A DNA stretch of 10,964 bases, taken from NCBI GenBank assembly GCA_964527315.1, contig CAZGOQ010000074.1:1-10964 (forward strand), given 5' to 3'. This DNA comes from HGM13006 sp964527315. Its GTDB lineage: Bacteria > Bacillota > Clostridia > Oscillospirales > Oscillospiraceae. The notes below the pieces were generated by a model, which saw nothing but the letters and a program-made list of their open reading frames with translations, was not told where the DNA came from and did no database searches. The translations under genes and the position numbers were made by a program. Shown piece by piece: positions 6,535 through 10,964 of the stretch; the first letter of the stretch is position 1, and the number at the start of each line of letters is the position of its first letter.

Positions 6535-6590
6535 TGCTTTTTCCTGCATTTTGGGTCATACTAAGAGAAAAATGTGAGGTGACAGCGATA

Positions 6591-7493
6591 ATGTATGATA
6601 TCTGTATCATAGGCGGAGGGCCGGCAGGCTTGACGGCGGCCCTCTATAGTCTCCGGGCGGGCCGGAGTACCCTGCTCATCGAGGAAAAAAGTTTTGGCGG
6701 CCAGATGGCGGAAACCAGTGTGATTGAAAATATGCCTGGGTCGCCGGACGCCGAGGGGTGGGAGTTGACCATGCGCTTTGCAAAGCAGGTGACGGAACTT
6801 GCGCCGGAGATTTGTTATGAGAAAGCGGTCAAATTGACGCCGCAAGAGGGTGTGTTTCAAATTGAAACCGCGAATGGGAAACGGTTTGAATCCAGTAGGG
6901 TGATCTTTGCCATGGGCGTACATCGCCGAAAATTGAATGTTCCCGGAGAACAGCGGCTCAGCGGCAAGGGCGTAGGCTGGTGTGCGGTCTGCGATGGCGC
7001 TTTTTTCAAGGGCCAGACAGTGGCGGTCGTGGGCGGTGGAAATACTGCGCTGGAGGACGCCCTGTATCTATCCAAAATCTGCGAAAGGGTTCATCTGCTG
7101 GTTTGGCGCAGCAGCTTCCGGGGACAGGAAACCCTGGCGGAGCGGGTGAACGCACAGGAAAACATCGAAATTCATTGGGAGACCCAGGTAACAGAGATTT
7201 TGGGAGAAGAAAAAGTCAGCGGTTTGATCTGCTCTCAAGGGGGAGAAATCAGGGAACTGAATGTAACAGGCGTATTTGTGGCCATTGGGCTGACTCCAGA
7301 CACAGCGCTTTATGGTGATTTGGTGGAGACAGACGCAGCGGGCTATATTGTCGCAGGGGAGGACTGCCGCACCAGCGTCCCCGGTATTTTTGCCGCAGGA
7401 GATATCCGTACCAAGGAGATCCGTCAAATCGTCACGGCCCTCGGAGACGGAGCTGTTGCAGCGGAATTGGCGGGGAGAGAACTGCAAGAATAA
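6591..7493 (+). CDS. Thioredoxin reductase-like FAD/NAD(P)H disulfide oxidoreductase
   Basis: The 300-residue product has the layout of low-molecular-weight thioredoxin reductase: FAD-binding GGGPAG (residues 8-13), a central NAD(P)H domain with GGGNTALEDA (from 148), the redox pair in WCAVCDGAFF (Cys131 and Cys134), and the C-terminal FAD motif GIFAAGDIR (Asp271). Such enzymes pass electrons from NAD(P)H through FAD and the CxxC pair to thioredoxin or a related disulfide protein. The ATG at 6591 is preceded by GAGGTGA (6576-6582) eight bases upstream; an in-frame extension back to 6420 lacks conservation and is rejected. The NADPH 2'-phosphate motif, HRRxxFR in classical enzymes, reads WRSSFRG (172-178), so cofactor preference or electron donor may differ. 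No thioredoxin or glutaredoxin gene is adjacent, so calling it trxB proper would overreach. Confidence 0.9.
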   Translation: MYDICIIGGGPAGLTAALYSLRAGRSTLLIEEKSFGGQMAETSVIENMPGSPDAEGWELTMRFAKQVTELAPEICYEKAVKLTPQEGVFQIETANGKRFESSRVIFAMGVHRRKLNVPGEQRLSGKGVGWCAVCDGAFFKGQTVAVVGGGNTALEDALYLSKICERVHLLVWRSSFRGQETLAERVNAQENIEIHWETQVTEILGEEKVSGLICSQGGEIRELNVTGVFVAIGLTPDTALYGDLVETDAAGYIVAGEDCRTSVPGIFAAGDIRTKEIRQIVTALGDGAVAAELAGRELQE

Positions 7494-7563
7494 ATCGGCT
7501 GCGCCCGCCGGCGGTGAATTGCGGCTTATCTCACATCTCTGCAATTATGCAATGATCGCGTCT

Positions 7564-7738
7564 CTCCCACGCCCGATGGGAGCAAACCAATCGGCAAACC
7601 AGCGAAGCGTTTACCAATCAGCCCCCGCAGAAGCCGAGAAGCGGCTTTCGTGGGGAAAGGAGGAGCAGGGAGTGCAGACGAAAAACCGGGCGGCCCCATT
7701 CGGGTCGCTCGGTTTTGAGCGGAGCGGACTTTGCTCCG
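7564..7738 (+). ncRNA. Array of five hairpins between the thioredoxin reductase-like gene and tRNA-Leu; candidate structured RNA or repeat element
   Basis: Five consecutive stem-loops fill this gap. H1: CTCCCA (7564-7569) with TGGGAG (7577-7582). H2: 7593-7615, GGcAAAC with GTTTaCC around a GC-GAA-GC tip, flanked by direct repeats ACCAATCGGC (7586-7595) and ACCAATCAGC (7613-7622). H3: CCCCGCAGAAGCCG (7623-7636) with CGGCTTTCGTGGGG (7642-7655), 14 positions, one mismatch and two G-U pairs. H4: AAAACCGGGCGGCCC (7682-7696) with GGGTCGCTCGGTTTT (7702-7716), 15 pairs including two G-U. H5: CGGAGC (7720-7725) with GCTCCG (7733-7738). The G-U pairs in H3 and H4 become A-C mismatches on the other strand, which favours a plus-strand RNA; H2 points the other way. 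H4 could terminate the thioredoxin reductase-like transcript. I recognise no named RNA family. Confidence 0.4.
7682..7716 (-). terminator. Probable terminator of tRNA-Leu (shared hairpin H4)
   Basis: Read on the minus strand, AAAACCG (7716-7710) pairs with CGGTTTT (7688-7682), with GCG/CGC and CCC/GGG inside, and the run of five T ends at 7681. It begins about 25 bases after the tRNA 3' end, beyond a smaller hairpin (7720-7738). Pairing is weaker than on the plus strand, so it may serve both directions. Confidence 0.5.
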
Positions 7739-7741
7739 ACG

Positions 7742-7828
7742 TGGTGCCGCTAACCGGGATCGAACCGGTACGCTTTTGAGGGCGAGGGATTTTAAGTCCC
7801 TTGTGTCTGCCAATTCCACCATAGCGGC
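7742..7828 (-). tRNA. tRNA-Leu, anticodon UAA, CCA encoded
   Basis: On the minus strand the acceptor stem is GCCGCTA paired with TAGCGGC, followed by A and an encoded CCA. The anticodon arm has stem AGGGA/TCCCT around loop CTTAAAA, giving anticodon TAA (UAA), which reads UUA and by wobble UUG. A long variable arm (CGC...GCG) marks this as a class II leucine tRNA. The T arm is ACCGG-TTCGATC-CCGGT. Length is 87 bases with CCA. A near-consensus promoter lies 28 bases upstream. It appears to be a single tRNA gene, with no second tRNA in the flanks. Confidence 0.97.
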
Positions 7829-7856
7829 ATGGAGACAGGATTGTTGCTTTGCAGCT

Positions 7857-7885
7857 ATTTTACTCCAGCGAGGAGGGGATGTCAA
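7857..7885 (-). promoter_or_regulatory. Strong promoter of tRNA-Leu
   Basis: Read on the minus strand: perfect TTGACA (7880-7885), a 17-base spacer and TAAAAT (7857-7862). Transcription would start about 8 to 20 bases ahead of the mature tRNA 5' end. The near-consensus strength is normal for stable RNA genes. Confidence 0.85.
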
Positions 7886-7954
7886 GGAAAATCCGGCCTG
7901 AAGCAGACAACAGGGAGAGAAGCGGCATCGTTTGAGTGTGCCTGAACAGAAGAA

Positions 7955-8125
7955 TCAAAGGAAGATCAGCTGTTTGGCCTGCCGCTTCAGTTCTGTCCAA
8001 TCATCAGATGGGCAATCTCAAACAGGCGCTGGAACCGGATGGGGTGCCAACGCCTGTTTTCGCCGTAGATTGGGAATACGCAGCCCAATATGGAATTCAG
8101 CTTTGTTCCATTCTGATTATAGACG
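7955..8125 (-). pseudogene. Possible decayed gene tail, interrupted by a frameshift
   Basis: Directly after the stop of the large flavoenzyme, but in another frame, the minus strand reads protein-like for about 45 codons (DVYNQNGTKLNSILG, later RRWHPIRFQRLFEIAHL) to a stop at 7987-7989. A one-base shift near 8000 lets reading continue as DDWTELKRQAKQLIFL to a stop at 7955-7957. There is no start codon or ribosome binding site of its own, and the first codons overlap the flavoenzyme stop. I cannot name a family. The opposite strand also has a protein-like frame here (to 8175), so this may be chance. A terminator-like hairpin lies inside it. Confidence 0.22.
8020..8059 (-). terminator. Terminator-like hairpin downstream of the flavoenzyme gene
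   Basis: AAACAGGCG (8020-8028) pairs with CGCCTGTTT (8051-8059), with TGG (8030-8032) and CCA (8047-8049) adding pairs beyond one mismatch and a 14-base loop. On the minus strand it lies 66 bases after the stop codon and is followed by only three T; on the plus strand four T follow. It is the only candidate terminator for the flavoenzyme transcript. Confidence 0.45.
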
Positions 8126-10114
8126 TCAGATATTGCTTGCGGTTACATAGGCGCTGCGGTTCGTGGTCTGAATAGTGCCGGGTTTTTTGCAGTCTCCCAC
8201 CATATAGAAGCCGGGATTGGTGCCATAGAAGGAGAGGGCTTCGTCAGATTTGGCGCGCATTCCCACAGAGAGCACCACCGAGTCCGCCGGGATATCATGC
8301 TTTGCGCCGCTCTTATCCGTATAGGTCACATGGTCCGCCGTAATCTCCCTGGCAGTGGCACTCAGGACATAGTGGAAAGAGGGGATGGCCTCCCAGGCTG
8401 CTGCAAACATGGAGCGATAGTGCATGACAGTGGTATCCGCCGCCAGTTCGTCCCGCATTTCGATGACGGTGACTTCATGGCCGTTTTGCGCCAGGAACAT
8501 ACCGGCCTCTACGCCGACCTCGCCGCCGCCGATGACTACTACGTTCTTGCCGATCTTCTCTTTGTGCATGATGGCGTCGGTGGCCACGGTGACATTTTTG
8601 CCATCGACACCGGGAATGCCCGGAATAATGGGCTGTGCGCCCACAGCGGCAATGACCGCATCGTAACGATCCTCCACCATCTCCGGGGTGGCGGTGGTGT
8701 TCAGGACTACCTTGACGCCCTTTTTATGTACCTGATGAATGAGATAGTTCTTATAATCCCGCAGGGTCCACTTGAAAGGGACGTAGTCGGCATGCTTAAT
8801 GGCACCGCCCAGCGCAGCTTCTTTTTCAAAGATGGTGACCTTGTGGCCCCGATCCGCCAGATAAAGGGCAGTCCGCATACCGCCGGGACCGCCGCCAATG
8901 ATGGCAATGTCCTTGACACCCTTGGGCGCGGTGCCGAGATAACGGTCTACCATTTCAAAGCCAAATTTGGGATTGACGGAGCAGCAGGTGGTCATGATGT
9001 CGTTCTTGCCCCGGCCATGACATTTGTTGCAGCGGAGACAGGGGACAATATCGTCCTTCCGGCCCTCATACAGCAGTTCGCCGTAGTTCGGGTTGGAGAT
9101 CCAGGCCCGGGCCATGGCGACCAGATCCAGCTTGCCCTCGGCGATGGCCTTATCAGCGATCTCCGGATCAAAGTAGCCGCCTACATTGGAAACCAGGAAA
9201 TCCAGATTTTCCGCTTTGATGCGTGCAGCCAGTTCCAGAAAGGGAGTGGGGTTCAGTTCAAAGGGAATGGGGTGATTGGGGTCGCCTTCGGCGGAGCGAA
9301 CCTGCACGATATCCACATATTTTTGGGCCAGCTTCAGGAATTCAATCCCCTCCTCCACCGTGTAACCGCCCTCCGGCTCCTCGGCGGAGAACTGAATCTC
9401 AATGAGCATATCGCTGCCCACGGCCTTTTTGACTTCTTCCAGCATCAGCAGGGGGAATTTACAGCGGCCCTCGAAGCTGCCGCCAAATTCATCGGTGCGG
9501 CTGTTGCTGAGCGGAGAGAGCAGTTGCCCGGGCAACTGGGCACGGTAGGACATATGGATGGTTACGGCGTCGAAGCCCAGCCGCTTATAAAATGCCGCCC
9601 GCTGGCCATAGCTTTTTGCGATTTTTTTGAGATCCTCCGCAGAAATTTCGTCTCCTACGAATTGATAGGCCATAGCGGTAGCGCCCAGACCCACATCCAC
9701 CGGGGGATTGGCATCGATGATCTCTTCCACGCCCTCCTCATTGGTATAGCGGTACTTTTTATTGGCGGAAAATAGAGAGCCTGAGACCAAAGAGCCGGTG
9801 TAGTGCATGGCTTCAATCATTTCCACCAGATAATTTTGACATTTGGCATTGTGAATATCAAAGTCCGGGAAGTGGGACACATCCAGCGTGTCGGGAAGCG
9901 GAGGATTATCAACATTGTCATCCATGCCGGCGAAGGTCACAAAGGCGGCGCCGGTACGGGCACGGCCTATAAAATGGGCCATGGTGGCTTCAGCCGGATA
10001 TTCCTCCGGCCCCTGAGAGAAGTGGGGCAGAGAGTTAGAGGCCTGCATTCTATTTTTCAGAATGAACTTGCCAACCTGGATGGGAGCAAGCAGGTGTGGA
10101 TAGGGATTTTTCAT
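8126..10114 (-). CDS. FMN/4Fe-4S/FAD oxidoreductase of the 2,4-dienoyl-CoA reductase, trimethylamine dehydrogenase and BaiH group
   Basis: The 662-residue product has the three-part layout of this group: an N-terminal old-yellow-enzyme TIM barrel (about 1-350; LLAPIQVGKFILKNRM start, LSPLSNSRTDEFGGSFEGR), an iron-sulfur cysteine cluster, an FAD domain with IIGGGPGGM (from about 405), and an inserted NAD(P)H domain with VVIGGGEVGVEAG (from 525). Relatives transfer hydride from NAD(P)H through FAD and 4Fe-4S to FMN and reduce activated C=C bonds (FadH, enoate reductases, BaiCD/BaiH) or demethylate amines. The cysteines are Cys359, Cys362, Cys365 and Cys378, spacing 2-2-12 as in trimethylamine dehydrogenase rather than the 2-3-11 of FadH. 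The usual HGAHGYL barrel motif reads HMSYRAQL, so substrate is open. The ATG at 10114 has AAGGAG eight bases upstream; the longer frame to 10228 would start inside the -35 box. Promoter and hairpin leader precede it. Confidence 0.9.
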   Translation of the reverse strand: MKNPYPHLLAPIQVGKFILKNRMQASNSLPHFSQGPEEYPAEATMAHFIGRARTGAAFVTFAGMDDNVDNPPLPDTLDVSHFPDFDIHNAKCQNYLVEMIEAMHYTGSLVSGSLFSANKKYRYTNEEGVEEIIDANPPVDVGLGATAMAYQFVGDEISAEDLKKIAKSYGQRAAFYKRLGFDAVTIHMSYRAQLPGQLLSPLSNSRTDEFGGSFEGRCKFPLLMLEEVKKAVGSDMLIEIQFSAEEPEGGYTVEEGIEFLKLAQKYVDIVQVRSAEGDPNHPIPFELNPTPFLELAARIKAENLDFLVSNVGGYFDPEIADKAIAEGKLDLVAMARAWISNPNYGELLYEGRKDDIVPCLRCNKCHGRGKNDIMTTCCSVNPKFGFEMVDRYLGTAPKGVKDIAIIGGGPGGMRTALYLADRGHKVTIFEKEAALGGAIKHADYVPFKWTLRDYKNYLIHQVHKKGVKVVLNTTATPEMVEDRYDAVIAAVGAQPIIPGIPGVDGKNVTVATDAIMHKEKIGKNVVVIGGGEVGVEAGMFLAQNGHEVTVIEMRDELAADTTVMHYRSMFAAAWEAIPSFHYVLSATAREITADHVTYTDKSGAKHDIPADSVVLSVGMRAKSDEALSFYGTNPGFYMVGDCKKPGTIQTTNRSAYVTASNI

Positions 10115-10163
10115 GAAAGACACTCCTTTTTGGTTCCGTATCAATTTGTTTTTCATTCGAGAA

Positions 10164-10185
10164 ATTCCGCACGGAACAGCGGAAT
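10164..10185 (-). promoter_or_regulatory. Inverted repeat in the flavoenzyme 5' leader
   Basis: ATTCCGC (10164-10170) and GCGGAAT (10179-10185) form a perfect 7-bp stem around an eight-base loop that itself contains GGAAC. It lies just inside the predicted transcript (start near 10193) and 50 bases upstream of the start codon, a position suited to a repressor operator or an mRNA hairpin. No regulator gene is adjacent. Confidence 0.4.
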
Positions 10186-10199
10186 ATCCCTTTATCTTG

Positions 10200-10228
10200 A
10201 TTATAAACGGATTTTTTGCCCATGGCAA
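10200..10228 (-). promoter_or_regulatory. Promoter of the flavoenzyme gene
   Basis: Read on the minus strand: TTGCCA (10223-10228), a 17-base spacer and a perfect TATAAT (10200-10205). It lies between the livF terminator and the flavoenzyme start codon, giving a leader near 79 bases and showing that this gene is transcribed separately from the transporter genes. Confidence 0.7.
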
Positions 10229-10271
10229 GAGAAATTATTTTGCCGTATAGCTGTTTTTGGACACAGAAAGC

Positions 10272-10304
10272 AAAAGGCTGCCGCAATCGCTTGATTGCGG
10301 CAGC
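10272..10304 (-). terminator. Rho-independent terminator of livF
   Basis: GCTGCCGCAATC (10277-10288) pairs perfectly with GATTGCGGCAGC (10293-10304) around a four-base loop. On the minus strand it starts 14 bases after the livF stop and is followed by CTTTT (10276-10272). T-rich sequence on the other flank would also permit termination on the plus strand. Confidence 0.9.
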
Positions 10305-10318
10305 GGCTTTTTCCACCT

Positions 10319-10964
10319 TTATGATTTGGATTTTCCCAAATAGAGTTCTTTGACTCGATCGTTGGCCAGCAGTTCCGCACCGGATCCCTCCAGGGAAATA
10401 CGGCCCGTTTCCATAACATAGCCATGGTCGGCAATTTTCAGGGCCATGTTGGCGTTTTGCTCGATCAGCAGGACCGTAGTGCCCTGCTTGTTGATTTCCC
10501 GGATAATATCAAAGATGCCCTGCACGATGATGGGCGCCAGGCCCAGAGAGGGTTCGTCCATCATAATGATCTTTGGCTTGGACATCAGCGAGCGGCCCAC
10601 GGCCAGCATCTGCTGCTCGCCGCCGGACAGGGTGCCCGCCGCCTGCCAGGAGCGCTCCTTCAGGCGGGGGAACAGGTCGTAGACCCACTTCAGGTCCTCG
10701 CTGAGATCGTCCTTGCGCAGATACGCGCCGATTTTCAGGTTTTCCTGCACTGTCAGGTCGGGGAAGACCCGCCGTCCCTCGGGCACCAGGGTGATGCCCC
10801 TGGACACGATGCGGTCCGGGGACAGGCCGGTAATGTCCTCGTCCTGAAGCCGGATCTGGCCGCCGGCGGGCTTGACCAGGCCGGCGATCGTGCGCAGCGT
10901 GGTGGATTTCCCCGCGCCGTTGGCGCCGATCAGGGTGACGATCTCCCGCTCCGGGACCGCGAAG
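10319..10964 (-). CDS. livF: Branched-chain amino acid ABC transporter ATP-binding protein LivF (5' end outside window)
   Basis: The visible 214 residues lack only about the first 20 of a normal LivF (about 235). All ATPase elements are present: Walker A GANGAGKST, the LivF-type Q-loop region LVPEGRRVFPDLTVQENL, signature LSGGEQQ, Walker B IIMMDEPSLGLAP, and the family-typical end LLIEQNANMALKIADHGYVMETGRI. LivF pairs with LivG to power import of leucine, isoleucine, valine or related substrates through LivH and LivM. The gene order (livF last, then a terminator) fits the usual livKHMGF layout, whose remainder would lie beyond the right edge; this is inference. Base composition is uneven: 10861-10920 is 75% G+C, whereas 10321-10380, at the 3' end, is 45%. 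Substrate cannot be read from the ATPase. Family identification is firm. Confidence 0.95.
   Translation of the reverse strand, partial: FAVPEREIVTLIGANGAGKSTTLRTIAGLVKPAGGQIRLQDEDITGLSPDRIVSRGITLVPEGRRVFPDLTVQENLKIGAYLRKDDLSEDLKWVYDLFPRLKERSWQAAGTLSGGEQQMLAVGRSLMSKPKIIMMDEPSLGLAPIIVQGIFDIIREINKQGTTVLLIEQNANMALKIADHGYVMETGRISLEGSGAELLANDRVKELYLGKSKS

Larger units (their letters stand above)
6224..6590. other. 367-base intergenic stretch between the YtxH-like and thioredoxin reductase-like genes
   Basis: After the hairpin at 6237-6270, the sequence becomes AT-rich relative to its neighbours. A 31-codon frame on the minus strand (6303-6398) has a GGAG 12 bases before its ATG, but I cannot support it as a gene. 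A perfect 6-bp hairpin, ACGGCA-agc-TGCCGT (6437-6451), follows. An extended -10 promoter for the downstream gene is at 6526-6534. I recognise no known riboswitch or RNA family here. Confidence 0.5.

Noticed and set aside
6420..6590. 57-residue N-terminal extension of the thioredoxin reductase-like protein
   Set aside because: The family starts directly at the FAD motif, the ATG at 6591 has a good ribosome site, and the likely promoter lies inside the extension.
7526..7885. 119-codon minus-strand frame beginning inside or near tRNA-Leu
   Set aside because: It reads straight through the tRNA (MVELADTRDLKSL is translated tRNA) and through the hairpin array. This is a common type of spurious frame.
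7936..8175. 79-codon plus-strand frame between tRNA-Leu and the flavoenzyme
   Set aside because: It overlaps the 3' end of the flavoenzyme gene antisense, has no ribosome binding site and matches nothing I know; the region may instead hold a minus-strand remnant.
8297..9775. 492-codon open frame on the plus strand opposite the flavoenzyme
   Set aside because: Antisense shadow of a well-identified gene; no ribosome binding site and no family resemblance.
10115..10228. N-terminal extension of the flavoenzyme frame
   Set aside because: The upstream ATG lies in the -35 box of the promoter, and the extension has no family similarity; the ATG at 10114 has a proper ribosome site and the expected family N-terminus.

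Overview
The window looks like chromosomal DNA of a moderately GC-rich gut Clostridia, most likely of the Oscillospiraceae (Oscillibacter/Flavonifractor-like). This is inferred from Firmicutes-type ribosome binding sites and promoters, a VanW-domain protein, a YtxH-like protein, a class I dihydroorotase with B. subtilis-like active-site numbering, and a trimethylamine dehydrogenase/BaiH-like flavoenzyme. There is no insertion sequence, CRISPR array or phage gene. All genes but one poorly supported 31-codon frame were placed by reading motifs, starts and spacing by eye; no database search was possible.

Layout. 1-677 (+) is the 3' end of mfd. A promoter and a long hairpin-rich leader (about 720-934) precede a VanW-domain membrane-anchored protein (935-2992, +), closed by a strong terminator. 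A second promoter drives a small four-helix membrane protein of unknown function (3090-3614, +). A shared bidirectional terminator separates it from a convergent gene (3675-4565, -) encoding what I read as a truncated, motif-degenerate relative of the cobalamin-pathway methyltransferase CbiE/CbiT (CobL). Upstream on the same strand lies dihydroorotase pyrC (4704-5978, -), divergent from a 57-residue YtxH-like protein (6050-6223, +). After a 367-base gap comes a thioredoxin reductase-like flavoprotein (6591-7493, +).

Between that gene and a tRNA-Leu(UAA) gene on the opposite strand (7742-7828, -) lies a run of five consecutive hairpins that no gene explains. The tRNA has a near-consensus promoter (7857-7885). 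The next stretch (7829-8125) contains a possible decayed gene tail and a terminator-like hairpin. It is followed by a 662-residue FMN/4Fe-4S/FAD oxidoreductase (8126-10114, -) with its own promoter and a hairpin in its 5' leader. The window ends inside livF, the ATPase of a branched-chain amino acid ABC transporter (10319-10964, -), which has a perfect 12-bp terminator stem.

The genes mostly form single-gene transcription units, with promoters and terminators visible between neighbours, so the window gives little evidence of a joint pathway. The items most worth following up are the degenerate CbiE/CbiT-like protein, the hairpin array beside tRNA-Leu, the structured leader of the VanW gene, and the trimethylamine dehydrogenase-type cysteine spacing of the large flavoenzyme.
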